A stretch of 64,000 nt of DNA from Microbacterium sp. CBA3102 (GTDB lineage Bacteria > Actinomycetota > Actinomycetes > Actinomycetales > Microbacteriaceae), in contig NZ_CP042412.1 of the NCBI RefSeq assembly GCF_007954505.1, forward strand, positions 744,001 through 808,000. The letters run 5' to 3'. Positions 25,832 through 34,554 of this stretch are shown here, one piece after another (positions within the stretch are counted from its first letter, which is position 1; every line of letters starts with the position of its first letter). The translations under genes were made by a program, and so were the position numbers. The notes beneath the pieces are model-generated. The model worked only from the letters and a program-made list of their open reading frames with translations. It had not been told where the DNA came from and made no database searches.

Positions 25832-25845
25832 TGTGAACGTGCACA
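25832..25845. promoter_or_regulatory. LacI-family operator 2 of the galactoside cluster
   Basis: TGTGAACGTGCACA, one mismatch from the palindrome at 25785-25798. Lies about 55 bp before the LacI gene start and could also mediate autoregulation. Confidence 0.72.
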
Positions 25846-25887
25846 CATCGTCGCATGTCGCCGTGGGGGTCGTCAAGTCCGGGTCGC

Positions 25888-25893
25888 TAGGCT
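25888..25893 (+). promoter_or_regulatory. Leaderless-type -10 element before the LacI gene
   Basis: TAGGCT ends 7 nt before the ATG at 25901; no ribosome binding site is visible. Confidence 0.4.
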
Positions 25894-25900
25894 GTCGATC

Positions 25901-26911
25901 ATGACCACTTCCGCTCGCCGCCGCAGCACCGTGCACGACGTGGCACGGGTGGCCGGGGTGTCGAGGGGAACCGTGAGCCGCGTGATCAACGGCGGCTATG
26001 TGTCCGACGCCGCTCGGTCGGCGATCGAAGAGGCGATCCGCGAGGTCGGTTACGTTCCCAACACCGCGGCGCAGAACCTGGTGCGCCAGCGCACCCAGGC
26101 CATCGCCTTCATCGTGCACGAGCCGCACGCGCTGTTCCTCGAAGATCCGAACATCGGCGCCATCATGCTCGGCACCAACGAGACCCTCTCCGAAGCGGAC
26201 TATCAGATGGTCTGCCTCGTCGTGGACTCGGTGCGCGATACGGAGCGCGTCGCCCGCTACCTCAACGGCGGCTTCGTGGACGGCGCCGTGATCGTCTCAG
26301 CCCGCGCGCAGGATCCGATCACGAATGCCGTCATGCGTCTGGATCTTCCGGTCGCCTACGTGGGCCACCCCCCGGATGTGGATGCAGCCTGGGTCGGCGT
26401 CGACAACCGCGGAGCCGCGAAAGCCGTGACCTCACGCCTGATGGCGACCGGACGCAGACGAGTCGGCATGATCGCCGCGGCTCTCGACCGTGACTCCGGC
26501 ACTGATCGCCTCGCGGGATTCACCGATGCCTTGGGTGCCGACTTCGACCCGGACCTCGTCGAGGAGGCGCCGCTGTACTCGTACGCCGACGGGGCCGCGG
26601 CGATGACGCGACTGCTCGACCGCGCGCCCGACATCGACGGGGTCTTCGGTGCCTCCGATGCCGTCGCCGCCGGAGCGATGCTGGCGTTGCGCGAAGCCGG
26701 CCGCCGTGTTCCCGAGGACGTCGGCGTCGTGGGCTTCGACAACAGCTCATGGGCGACCAGGACCACACCGCCGCTGTCGACCGTCGACCAACCGGCGGAA
26801 GGACTCGGCGCGGCCGCCGCAGCCGCTGTGCTCGCCCAGTTGCGCGAAGATCAGCGTCCGCGCGTGGGGATCATGTTGCCGACGCCGGTCGTGTGGAGAG
26901 ATTCCGCCTGA
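25901..26911 (+). CDS. LacI-family transcriptional regulator of the galactoside cluster
   Basis: 336 residues. HTH domain TVHDVARVAGVSRGTVSRVINGG, hinge region AAQNLVRQRTQAIAF, then an effector-binding domain ending VGVVGFDNSSWATRTTPPLSTVDQP. Divergent from the GH42-transporter-GH36 operon, with two palindromic operators between; so it very likely represses that operon until a galactoside is present. Its 3' end overlaps the convergent DNA glycosylase gene by 61 bp. Confidence 0.9.
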   Translation: MTTSARRRSTVHDVARVAGVSRGTVSRVINGGYVSDAARSAIEEAIREVGYVPNTAAQNLVRQRTQAIAFIVHEPHALFLEDPNIGAIMLGTNETLSEADYQMVCLVVDSVRDTERVARYLNGGFVDGAVIVSARAQDPITNAVMRLDLPVAYVGHPPDVDAAWVGVDNRGAAKAVTSRLMATGRRRVGMIAAALDRDSGTDRLAGFTDALGADFDPDLVEEAPLYSYADGAAAMTRLLDRAPDIDGVFGASDAVAAGAMLALREAGRRVPEDVGVVGFDNSSWATRTTPPLSTVDQPAEGLGAAAAAAVLAQLREDQRPRVGIMLPTPVVWRDSA

Positions 26912-27597
26912 GCCCCTCTCCCCCACCGGAACGGCGACACGGTGGGGTCGGCATCGATCCAGAAGCGCCAGGGGAAGGCAGCGGTCCCGGCGACGCCCGC
27001 GACGCCGACCCTGGGGCCGCGCACCACATCGTCCCGCGGCTCGCCGAGCCACAACTCGGCCCTCGCCCCGTGCCGTTCCTCGCCGGTGATGGCGTCGATG
27101 CCGTCATGCAGGGGATGCCGCAACCCCACGGCCTGCCCGAGACGACCGGGCCCACGCGCCAGATCCCGTCGGGCGATGCGGCTGAGCGGCAGCGTCGCAC
27201 CTCGGCGCCGTGCCGCGGCATCCGCTCCGATCACGATCTCCCCCGCACGCAGCAGCACGCCGTCGCCCTGCCCGATCGGCCCGCACACCACGTTGACGCA
27301 GGAGTGGATGCCGTGACTCAGATACACGTAGAGATGTCCGGGCTCGCCCCACATGGTGGCGTTGCGCGGCGTGCGTCCCATCCGCGCGTGGGATCCGGGG
27401 TCGGCGATCTCGCCGGTGCCCTGCCCGTGGTAGGCCTCGACCTCGGTGATGCGCAGTCGCACCTCGACAGGTCCGCGTTCGTCCGTCGCGGGGGCGAACG
27501 TCCGAAGCTCGGCCCCGAGCAGGAGCGGCGCGACCTCGACCGCCGAGCCGCTCAGGTCCGCACGGACCGCTCGACGCAGACCATCCTGCTGCGGCAT
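26851..27597 (-). CDS. mpg: 3-methyladenine DNA glycosylase (AAG/Mpg family)
   Basis: Removes alkylated purines from DNA. 248 residues, slightly longer than the usual about 200-210 because of an extra C-terminal tail. Family motifs RITEVEAYHG (Glu catalytic), DPGSHARMGRTPRNATMWG, HLYVYLSHGIHSCVNVVCG and ARGPGRLGQAVGL are present. The ATG at 27597 lies 1 nt after the stop of the upstream gene (TGAGATG), so translation is coupled. The tail overlaps the LacI gene 3' end on the other strand. Confidence 0.9.
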   Translation of the reverse strand: MPQQDGLRRAVRADLSGSAVEVAPLLLGAELRTFAPATDERGPVEVRLRITEVEAYHGQGTGEIADPGSHARMGRTPRNATMWGEPGHLYVYLSHGIHSCVNVVCGPIGQGDGVLLRAGEIVIGADAAARRRGATLPLSRIARRDLARGPGRLGQAVGLRHPLHDGIDAITGEERHGARAELWLGEPRDDVVRGPRVGVAGVAGTAAFPWRFWIDADPTVSPFRWGRGAQAESLHTTGVGNMIPTRGR

Positions 27598-27598
27598 C

Positions 27599-29428
27599 TC
27601 AGAACCGCGGGGCCGTCTGGCACCAGGAGGCATCGAAGCCGGTGAGGGCGACCATCTCCTTGCCGCTCTCCATGTCGATGAGGTGCGTCTCGACCTGCTC
27701 GGGCAACGGCAGCAGCATTCCGTCGTAGGGGTTGTTCGCGAGGTCGGGCGCGATCGCCACGGCCGCATACTGACCACTCGGGGAGGCGCACGCCTGCAGG
27801 ATCGAATCGGTCGCCCCGATCTCGACCAGCGGGGTGGCTTTGCCGTCGTCGTCCACGCGGATGACGGCCTGTCCGATCGGGAGTCCCGCATCGTCACGGG
27901 CGACGACGTGCCGGAGCGTGCCACCGGGGAACGGGGTGATGGAGGTCGCCGTCCCGTAATCGGGGTCGGATGCTGCGAGCGGCTGCTCCGATCCGTCCGC
28001 GAGGTTCAGTTCGACGACGGCCCCGTCGAGGCGCTCCACGATGGCGGTGTAGGTGCCGCGGGAGATGCCCTGGATCATGGCGGCGAGACCGAGGGACTGC
28101 ACGCCCGCGTCGCTCGAGCGGTCCACGAGGGACAGTGCACCGTCGAAGTCGATGAACAGCACGGCGGCGCTGTCGGGCACGAACTGCCACACGAAGACAC
28201 TCGCCTCCGCACCGGCGACATCGATCACCTGCGGCTCGTCCTTGCCGCTCAGCGACTGGGTGACGAGCACGCTCGCCCGCCCTTCGTCGTCGCTGAGCTC
28301 GCGGTCGGAGTAGCTGTAGCCGACCAGGCCGCCTCGCTCCGAGACCTGGACGGCGCCGACGTAGCCGTCACCGGGCAGGTCGAGTTCGCGCTGGTTCTTC
28401 CCGTCGCGGTCCATCACGAGCAGGTGGGAGCCGTCCTCTTCCTCCACCGCGACCACGAGCTGCGTCGAGGTGGCCCGGAAGTCGTTGATCTTCTCGTGCT
28501 CGTACACCGCCACCCCGTCGCCCTTGAGGTCGGTGAGGAAGATCTTGTCCTTGCCGTCGACGTCTCGGCGCAGCAGGAAAATGGTGGACGGCGGCGTCGT
28601 GAACGACGTGGTCAGGGTCGTCGACGGACCGCCACCCGCACCGGCCACGTCGGCCACGCGGATCGTGTACTCCGTCGAGTCGTCGAGCGGCACCGTGAAG
28701 CGGACGCCGACACCCCGACCCGAGGCATCGACCGTGAACGGCGTCGCCGGCTCGACGGTGACCTGCTCGGGATCGATGTCGGCGAGCGCCTGGTTCGCGG
28801 TGAGGATGACCCTGCTCCCGGAGGACTCGATCGCATGTTCCGCGTCCACCTGCACGTCGCTGATCCGCGGGCCCTGCAGGAGACTGACGATGCCGAGCCC
28901 GGTCCCGGCGAGCACGAGGACGCCCAGCACCGCACCGAGTGTGAGGAGGAACCTCCGCGGGTTCCGCGGCGCGCTCGGGGCCGGGGCCTCGGACGCGGCC
29001 GTCAGCGGGGGCTCGGCGGGAGGGGAAGTCGCCGGCTCGTCGTCGATCTGCGGGGCGGCACCCACGAACACGGGCTCAGGTGCGACAGGGACGGCCGGCA
29101 GCGCGGTCGCTTCGGCATCCTCCCGCGCGGCAGCCTCGAACGCGGCCATCTTCCGTGCGGCCGCCTCCTGCTCCGCGACCTCCCGTTCACCGGCTCGGCG
29201 CACCGCCGCCTCCCGAAGAGCGGCGTCCCGAAGAGCGGCCTCACGGACAGCGGCGTCGTCCTCTGCGGCTTCCGGCTCGTCGGCGGGGGGCGCGGCGTGA
29301 TCCGGCGGGGTGACCGCACGCTCGATCCGCTCGGCCTCCGCCGCCTCTGCGGCTTCACGGGCGGCGCGCAGCTCGGCGCGGGTCCGCGGAACGGCGGGCG
29401 TCTCGGGGCGCTCGTCGTCAGTACTCAT
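27599..29428 (-). CDS. Membrane-anchored beta-propeller-like protein with Ala/Glu-rich cytoplasmic region
   Basis: 609 residues. Residues about 15-110 are an Ala-, Glu- and Arg-rich, probably coiled-coil region with short repeats (AALRDAALREAAVRRAG); one membrane segment (FLLTLGAVLGVLVLAGTGLGI, about 160-180); an Ig-like domain (ISDVQVDAEHAIESSGSRVI, about 190-280); and a WD40/TolB-like repeat domain from about 290 to the end. Function unknown; the extracytoplasmic part may bind ligand or protein. It is tightly linked with the TIGR03943 gene (11-bp overlap) and the glycosylase gene, all downstream of the Fur-family gene. Confidence 0.72.
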   Translation of the reverse strand: MSTDDERPETPAVPRTRAELRAAREAAEAAEAERIERAVTPPDHAAPPADEPEAAEDDAAVREAALRDAALREAAVRRAGEREVAEQEAAARKMAAFEAAAREDAEATALPAVPVAPEPVFVGAAPQIDDEPATSPPAEPPLTAASEAPAPSAPRNPRRFLLTLGAVLGVLVLAGTGLGIVSLLQGPRISDVQVDAEHAIESSGSRVILTANQALADIDPEQVTVEPATPFTVDASGRGVGVRFTVPLDDSTEYTIRVADVAGAGGGPSTTLTTSFTTPPSTIFLLRRDVDGKDKIFLTDLKGDGVAVYEHEKINDFRATSTQLVVAVEEEDGSHLLVMDRDGKNQRELDLPGDGYVGAVQVSERGGLVGYSYSDRELSDDEGRASVLVTQSLSGKDEPQVIDVAGAEASVFVWQFVPDSAAVLFIDFDGALSLVDRSSDAGVQSLGLAAMIQGISRGTYTAIVERLDGAVVELNLADGSEQPLAASDPDYGTATSITPFPGGTLRHVVARDDAGLPIGQAVIRVDDDGKATPLVEIGATDSILQACASPSGQYAAVAIAPDLANNPYDGMLLPLPEQVETHLIDMESGKEMVALTGFDASWCQTAPRF

Positions 29429-30221
29429 ACGGGTCCCCGGGCTCGTCGATCGCGACGACGTCGGTCGGTTCGATGTGGAGCTTGCCGTCGCTGTCCGCGC
29501 GCACGGTGCCGGTGACCTCGACCCACTGTCCGGTCGGGTAGTCGTTCGGATCGACGGTGACCGGCAGTGCGGCCGTCTGCGCATCGATCACGCAGTGCGT
29601 GATGACCAGCCGGGTCAGGTTCACGCCGTCGCCCGATCCCGGGGTCACGAAGCCGGTGAGGGTCACGGGCGCACCGTCGTAGGCCGAGGTGTTCGTGGAC
29701 GCGGCGAAGACGCTCGCCCAGTCGCCGACGCCGAAGGTCGAGGTATCAGCGACGCCGAGCGCGACGCTGTCGGAGCCGGCGAACAGCGCGCTCTGGTCCC
29801 CCGCGCGCGACATCGCGAGCTCGACCGAGAGCGACGCCGGGGGCAGCACCAGGGCCGCGATGACGACGCCCGAGGCGATCACCCCTCCTGTGACCGCGCC
29901 GACACCCGCAAGGGAACGGCGGCGCGGGGTCGCGGACGAGCCGGATTCCGTGTCGTCGGAGACTTCCGTGCCGTGACCGTGTCCGTGGTCATGACCGTGA
30001 TCGCCCTCTTCGCCGAGAGGCAGGGTGCACGACCAGATCGCGCCGGCCAGGGTCACGACCGCGGCCGCACACGCGAACCACACGGTTTCGGGGCTGATGT
30101 AGAGCGTGAGGCGGTCCGTGATGCCGAGTCCGAGGGTCACGACCGCGATCACCGCAGCGAGGCCGACCCCGAGCCAGCGGGTGGCGAGGGCACGCGCACG
30201 TGTGGTGGTCTGCTCAGACAA
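29418..30221 (-). CDS. TIGR03943/DUF1980-family membrane protein with His-rich loop
   Basis: 267 residues. Two N-terminal membrane segments, then a His-rich stretch DHGHDHGHGHG that can bind metal, a third membrane segment and a C-terminal OB-like domain (VTLTGFVTPGSGDGVNLTRL ... EVTGTVRADSDGKLHIEP). The family (YcgQ-like) is usually encoded beside a DUF318 permease (YcgR-like), as here, where it overlaps it by 8 bp. In this Fur/Zur-linked setting a role in zinc or other metal handling is likely (inference). Confidence 0.8.
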   Translation of the reverse strand: MSEQTTTRARALATRWLGVGLAAVIAVVTLGLGITDRLTLYISPETVWFACAAAVVTLAGAIWSCTLPLGEEGDHGHDHGHGHGTEVSDDTESGSSATPRRRSLAGVGAVTGGVIASGVVIAALVLPPASLSVELAMSRAGDQSALFAGSDSVALGVADTSTFGVGDWASVFAASTNTSAYDGAPVTLTGFVTPGSGDGVNLTRLVITHCVIDAQTAALPVTVDPNDYPTGQWVEVTGTVRADSDGKLHIEPTDVVAIDEPGDPYEY

Positions 30222-31254
30222 GGACGTTCACCCCGATCCCGATCGCGAACGCCGAGGCGAGGACGATCCCGACGATCCCCACGAGGGTGCGCCCGGTGAA
30301 GGTGGTGCGCATGAGCGCGAGCATCTTGATGTCGACGAGCGGTCCGACCAGGAGGAACGCGACGATCGCGCCGGACGAGAACGTGGAGGCGAACGACAGC
30401 GCGAAGAACGCGTCGACGTTCGAGCAGATGGCGACCGTCATCGCGAGCGCCATCATGGCCACGATCGACAGCACCGGGTTCGAGCCGATCGCGAGCAGCC
30501 ACTCCCGGGGAATCAGCACTTGCACGGCACCGGCGAGTGCGGAACCGATGACCAGCGCGGGCATCACGGCGCGAAGCTCGATGAGGAACTGGGTCAGGCT
30601 GCGGCGCACCGGCGTCCCGGGCTCGTGCGTCACCCGGTCGCAGGTGTCGACGAAGCGCTGCGTGAGCATGCCGTCGGGGTCGGGGTGGCGGCTGTAGATC
30701 CAGCCGATCAGGTTCGCGATCAGGTATCCGCCGACGAGGCGCGCGACGAGGATCCCGCCGTCCCAACCGAACGCAGCGTGCGTGGTGAGGATCACGATCG
30801 GGTTCACGATCGGCGCCGCGATCAGGAAGGTCATCGCCTCGGCCGGGGCGAGACCGCGCATCATGAGCCCTCGGGCGAAGGGCACATTGCCGCACTCGCA
30901 CACCGGGATGAGCATCCCCAGCAGCGACAGCACGGCCCGCCGCGCCCACGCGCGCTTTGGCAGCCAGCGGTGGATGACATCGGCGGGCAACCAGACCTGC
31001 ACCACGATCGACAGCAGCACGCCGAGGATCACGAACGGGAGCGCCTCGATCAGCACGCTCAGGGCGAGGGTGAGGCCGTCCTGCGCACGGGTGGGCAGCG
31101 ACGCCGGGAACAGCGTCGGCAGGAACGCATCGACCAGGAACAGCGCCGCGATGATGACGGCACCGAGGCCGACGCCGATCCATGCCGAGCGCGCAGTGGG
31201 CGCCGGGCGATGGGAGTGACCGTGACGGGTCGCCGTCGCTGCCGAGGGGCTCAC
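30214..31254 (-). CDS. DUF318/UPF0718 permease (YcgR/YraQ-like)
   Basis: 346 residues with 8-9 membrane segments and a short His-rich N-terminus (TRHGHSHRP). Two conserved family motifs: CECGNVPFARGLM in the first half and ICSNVDAFFALSFAS in the second, each followed by a conserved segment such as FLIAAPIVNPI and FLLVGPLVDIKM. Transported substrate unproven; family members are linked to metal stress. The start is the GTG at 31254 overlapping the stop of the Fur-family gene (GTGA), which rejects the longer reading. Confidence 0.82.
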   Translation of the reverse strand: MSPSAATATRHGHSHRPAPTARSAWIGVGLGAVIIAALFLVDAFLPTLFPASLPTRAQDGLTLALSVLIEALPFVILGVLLSIVVQVWLPADVIHRWLPKRAWARRAVLSLLGMLIPVCECGNVPFARGLMMRGLAPAEAMTFLIAAPIVNPIVILTTHAAFGWDGGILVARLVGGYLIANLIGWIYSRHPDPDGMLTQRFVDTCDRVTHEPGTPVRRSLTQFLIELRAVMPALVIGSALAGAVQVLIPREWLLAIGSNPVLSIVAMMALAMTVAICSNVDAFFALSFASTFSSGAIVAFLLVGPLVDIKMLALMRTTFTGRTLVGIVGIVLASAFAIGIGVNVLV

Positions 31255-31667
31255 GCGTTCGCAGTCCGTTCGGCGTCGCGCTTGTTCGCGCACGGGGTGC
31301 ACAGTCCGAAGATGTCCACCACGTGAGCGGCATCCGTGAAGCCGTGCAGGGCGGCGGTGCGATGCGCCCACTGCTCGACGTCCTTGGCCTCGATCTCCAC
31401 GGTCAGGCCGCACGATCGGCAGATCAGGTGGTGGTGGTGTCCTTGGGTCGTGCAGGCGCGATACAGCGCCTCACCCTCGGGGCTCTGCAGGGAGTCGGCG
31501 TCACCGGAGGCGGCGAGTCCCGCGAGAGCGCGGTACACGGTCGCCAGGCCGATGCCGGTGTTGTCGTCGCGCAGGGAGGCATGCAGGCTCTGTGCACTCA
31601 CGAATCCGCGAGCGTCGGCGAGTGCTTCGCGCACGCGTTCGCGCTGCCAGGTGTTCCGCTGAGCCAT
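31251..31667 (-). CDS. zur: Fur-family metalloregulator, probably Zur
   Basis: 138 residues. Winged-helix domain (AQSLHASLRDDNTGIGLATVYRAL), the metal-binding sequence YRACTTQGHHHHLICRSCG and a second Cys pair LCTPCANK that forms the structural zinc site. Located between a ZnuABC-type importer and a metal-linked permease pair, and a Zur-like box precedes the importer, hence Zur rather than Fur. A TAGACT hexamer 6 nt before the ATG suggests a leaderless transcript. A change in metal specificity cannot be excluded from sequence. Confidence 0.83.
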   Translation of the reverse strand: MAQRNTWQRERVREALADARGFVSAQSLHASLRDDNTGIGLATVYRALAGLAASGDADSLQSPEGEALYRACTTQGHHHHLICRSCGLTVEIEAKDVEQWAHRTAALHGFTDAAHVVDIFGLCTPCANKRDAERTANA

Positions 31668-31673
31668 ACGTCG

Positions 31674-31679
31674 AGTCTA
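31674..31679 (-). promoter_or_regulatory. Leaderless-type -10 element before the Fur-family gene
   Basis: TAGACT on the minus strand ends 6 nt before the ATG at 31667. Confidence 0.45.
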
Positions 31680-31720
31680 GGCCGACGCGGTTGGCGAGGG
31701 CTGGGAGCGGCCAGGACCCT

Positions 31721-31780
31721 TTCGAATCGCGTGAATGGTCGCATCTCGGGCTGACTCCCGACAATTTGCGCGATTCGGAA
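31721..31780. repeat. Inverted repeat between zinc permease and Fur-family genes
   Basis: TTCGAATCGCG (31721-31731) and CGCGATTCGGAA (31769-31780) are complementary with one mismatch, separated by 37 bp. Possibly part of the end of the zinc importer transcript; no T-run is seen. Confidence 0.35.
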
Positions 31781-31788
31781 GCACGGTC

Positions 31789-32667
31789 TCAGACCCGCAC
31801 CCGCCGGACCCTGGCCCGCGCCCGCTGCACGATCCAGCACACGACGTAGATCGTGAACGACAGCGTCGTGATGTACGGGCTCACGGGCAGCGTGCCGGCG
31901 AGGGCCAGCAGGATGCCGCCGACCGCCGAGACGAACCCGAAGAGCGCCGCGAGCAACGGCACGGCGATCGGACCGGCGGTCACACGCATGGCCGCCGCCG
32001 CCGGGGTCACCAGCAGTGCCATCACGAGCAGCGCCCCGATGATGTGCACGCTCACCGCGACGATCAGGCCGAGCAGCACCATGAACAAGAGGCTCACGGC
32101 GCGGGTCGGCACACCACGGGCGGCAGCGGATTCCGGGTCCAGGGAATCGAAGCGGAGAGGGTTCCACATCACCAGGAGTCCGATCAGCACGACCAGGCTG
32201 ATCCCGATGAGCCACCCGAGGTCCGGCGTGGAGACCGACACGATCTGCCCCGTGAGCAGGCTGAAGCGGTTGGCGCTGCGACCGTCGTAGAGCGAGAGGA
32301 AGAGGATGCCGAGGCCCAGGCCGAACGGCATCAGCACACCGACGATCGAGTTTCGGTCCCTGGCCTTGGCCCCCAGGATGCCGATGAGGATCGCGGCGGC
32401 GAGCGCGCCCGCGAGGGATCCGGCCACGACGCTGCCGCCGAAGAGCAGGGCCGCTGCGGCTCCCGCGAACGACAGCTCGCTCACGCCGTGCACGGCGAAG
32501 GCCAGGTCGCGCTGCATCACGAACACGCCGATCAGACCGCCGACGACGCCGAGGACGGCGCCCGCGATGATCGAGTTCGCGAGCAGGGCCACGAGCTCGC
32601 CGTAGTCCTGGAAGGAGAACACGTCGCTCCAGTCGACGAGCGGCACCATGACCGATGCGACGTTCAT
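31789..32667 (-). CDS. znuB: Zinc ABC transporter permease (ZnuB-like)
   Basis: 292 residues of the ABC-3 family with 8-9 membrane segments. Motifs include MQRDLAFAVHGVSELSFAGAA (the conserved DxxxHG..L segment) and HIIGALLVMALLVTPAAAAM. Start overlaps the ATPase stop (ATGA). Forms the channel for Zn2+ (or Mn2+) import with ZnuA and ZnuC. Confidence 0.87.
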   Translation of the reverse strand: MNVASVMVPLVDWSDVFSFQDYGELVALLANSIIAGAVLGVVGGLIGVFVMQRDLAFAVHGVSELSFAGAAAALLFGGSVVAGSLAGALAAAILIGILGAKARDRNSIVGVLMPFGLGLGILFLSLYDGRSANRFSLLTGQIVSVSTPDLGWLIGISLVVLIGLLVMWNPLRFDSLDPESAAARGVPTRAVSLLFMVLLGLIVAVSVHIIGALLVMALLVTPAAAAMRVTAGPIAVPLLAALFGFVSAVGGILLALAGTLPVSPYITTLSFTIYVVCWIVQRARARVRRVRV

Positions 32668-33500
32668 GCGACTCCTCCGTGCTCGTGATCGCCGTGGTCG
32701 TGGTGCGGTTCGGCATCCGGAACGCCGACGACGACCAACCGGTCGCCCGCACGGAGCACGAACACCGGGGTGCCGTAGAGGTCGGTGAGCACACGGGTCT
32801 GCAGCACTTCGTCCGGAGTCCCGAGCAGGAACCGCCCACCGGCGATGTAGAGGATGCGGTCGACCCGGCCGAGGATCGGATTGATGTCATGCGTGACGAA
32901 CAGCACCGCCGCCTCGCGCTCGCGCCTCTGACGGTCGATGATGTCGGTCACGGCGACCTGGTTGGCGAGGTCGAGGTTCGACAGCGGCTCATCGCACAGC
33001 AGCAGGGCGGGCTCGTCGGCGAGGGCCTGTCCGACCCGAAGCCGCTGCTGCTCTCCGCCCGACAGCAGCCCGACCCGTCGTTCGGCGAACTCCGACGCGC
33101 CGACCGCCTCGAGTAGACGGTCGACCTTCGCGCGGTCGCCGCGGTGCGGGATCGGGAAGCCGAAGCGGCTCCCCTGCACTCCGAGGGCGACGAGATCACG
33201 TGCCCGCATGCTCGTGTCCGGAGCCAGCGAGCGCTGCTGCGGGATGTAGCCGATGCGGGGGTTGCCGCGGTGCACGGGCTCTCCGGCGACCTTGATCACG
33301 CCGGACGACAGCGGCTGAAGCCCCAGGATGCTGCGCAGGAGAGTGGTCTTGCCCGACCCGGAGGGGCCGAGCACGGCGATGAACTCTCCCGGCTCGACGG
33401 TGAGGTCGAGTCCCGACCAGAGCTCCCGATCGCCGCGATGCAGTGAGGCGTCGGAGATCTCGAGGACCGGATTGTCGCGCGGTGCGGCGCCGCCGCTCAC
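32664..33500 (-). CDS. znuC: Zinc ABC transporter ATP-binding protein (ZnuC-like)
   Basis: 278 residues. Walker A LGPSGSGKTT, signature LSGGEQQR, Walker B LLLCDEPLSNLD, and the C-terminal His cluster PHHDHGDHEHGG that may sense or buffer zinc. GTG start at 33500 overlaps the ZnuA stop (GTGA). Confidence 0.88.
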   Translation of the reverse strand: MSGGAAPRDNPVLEISDASLHRGDRELWSGLDLTVEPGEFIAVLGPSGSGKTTLLRSILGLQPLSSGVIKVAGEPVHRGNPRIGYIPQQRSLAPDTSMRARDLVALGVQGSRFGFPIPHRGDRAKVDRLLEAVGASEFAERRVGLLSGGEQQRLRVGQALADEPALLLCDEPLSNLDLANQVAVTDIIDRQRREREAAVLFVTHDINPILGRVDRILYIAGGRFLLGTPDEVLQTRVLTDLYGTPVFVLRAGDRLVVVGVPDAEPHHDHGDHEHGGVA

Positions 33501-34519
33501 GACTCGACGGCGGCGGCGAGGCTCTGGATCGCGTCACTCATCCACTCAGAGTACGACGATCCGTCCTCGAGCAGCTCCGTGAAGGCGACGACGGGGATGC
33601 CGGCCTCCTCGGCCGCGGCCTCGACGCGCTCGGTCTCCGCACCACCGGTCTGAGCGTTGGTCAGCAGAGCGCCCACCGTGCCGCTGCCGATCACATCGAG
33701 CGCTTCGAGCAGGACGGCGGGCGCGACATCGGTGCCCTCTTCCACGGACTCCGCGAATCCTCCCGGGGTGACGTCGGTCAGGCCCGCAGCCGCGGCGAGG
33801 TACCCCGGAAGCGGCTCGGTGATGAAGACCTCGACACCCGCGGCGTCCGCCTTGATGCCCTCGAGGTCGGCCTCGAAGCCCTCCAGGTCGGCGATGAGGT
33901 CGTCGGCGTTGGCCGTGAAGTCCTTCGCCCCGTCGGGGTCGAGCTCGGCCAGCTCCTCGCTGATCGCCTCGACGACGTGGATCATGGTGTGCGGGTCGAA
34001 CCAGACGTGCTCGTTGAAGCCCTCGATGTGGTCGTGCCCCTCATGACCCTCTTCACCCTCGGCATGATCGTGGTCGTGGCCCTCTTCCTCGGGCGCATCG
34101 GTGGCGGACTCGTCGGCGTGGTCGTGGTCCGCTTCGTCGTCGTGGCCCTCATTGCCGGGGAAGTCGTGCGAGTACTCGACGGCCGTGATGACGTGCGGGT
34201 CCTTCGCATCCTGCAGCAGCGTGTCGATGAAGGCGTCGTATCCCCCGCCGTTCTCGATCACCAGGTCGGCCTTCTGCACCGTGAGCCGGTCGCGGGCACT
34301 CGCCTCGTAGGAATGCGGGTCCTGCGAGGCGGAGGTGATGATCGACTGCACGTCGACGCGGTCACCGCCGATCTGCGACGCGATGTCCCCGTAGACGTTC
34401 GTGCTCGCGACGACCGTGATGGTGCCGTCGTCGCCCTCCCCCTCGGCGGGGGTGGAGCATCCGGCCAGCGTGAGGGCGGCAACGGATGCGAGAGCGAGGA
34501 CAAGGACGGGCTTCTTCAT
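33497..34519 (-). CDS. znuA: Zinc ABC transporter substrate-binding lipoprotein (ZnuA-like)
   Basis: 340 residues. Lipobox LAGC (Cys21), then the cluster A-I fold with Zn ligands around DPHSYE and EHVWFDPHT. Between them is a long His/Asp/Glu loop (about residues 125-165, e.g. GHDHDHAEGEEGHEGHDH) typical of zinc-specific proteins. First gene of the znuACB operon. A Zur-like box and a TAGAGT hexamer lie just upstream. Confidence 0.9.
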   Translation of the reverse strand: MKKPVLVLALASVAALTLAGCSTPAEGEGDDGTITVVASTNVYGDIASQIGGDRVDVQSIITSASQDPHSYEASARDRLTVQKADLVIENGGGYDAFIDTLLQDAKDPHVITAVEYSHDFPGNEGHDDEADHDHADESATDAPEEEGHDHDHAEGEEGHEGHDHIEGFNEHVWFDPHTMIHVVEAISEELAELDPDGAKDFTANADDLIADLEGFEADLEGIKADAAGVEVFITEPLPGYLAAAAGLTDVTPGGFAESVEEGTDVAPAVLLEALDVIGSGTVGALLTNAQTGGAETERVEAAAEEAGIPVVAFTELLEDGSSYSEWMSDAIQSLAAAVES

Positions 34520-34525
34520 GCTCCC

Positions 34526-34531
34526 ACTCTA
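34526..34531 (-). promoter_or_regulatory. Leaderless-type -10 element before znuA
   Basis: TAGAGT on the minus strand ends 6 nt before the ATG at 34519. GGGAGC between them could serve as a weak ribosome binding site. Confidence 0.4.
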
Positions 34532-34536
34532 AACGC

Positions 34537-34554
34537 TAATGAGAACCATTATCA
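34537..34554. promoter_or_regulatory. Zur-like box upstream of znuA
   Basis: TAATGAGAACCATTATCA (reverse complement TGATAATGGTTCTCATTA) resembles the bacterial Zur palindrome TGATAATNATTATCA. It lies just upstream of the presumed -10 element, so zinc-loaded Zur would block transcription of znuACB. Confidence 0.72.

Noticed and set aside
27446..29515. 689-codon plus-strand open frame
   Set aside because: Antisense shadow of the propeller-protein gene.
31721..31780. Intrinsic terminator between the zinc permease and Fur-family genes
   Set aside because: The arms are separated by 37 bp and no T-run follows; kept only as an inverted repeat.
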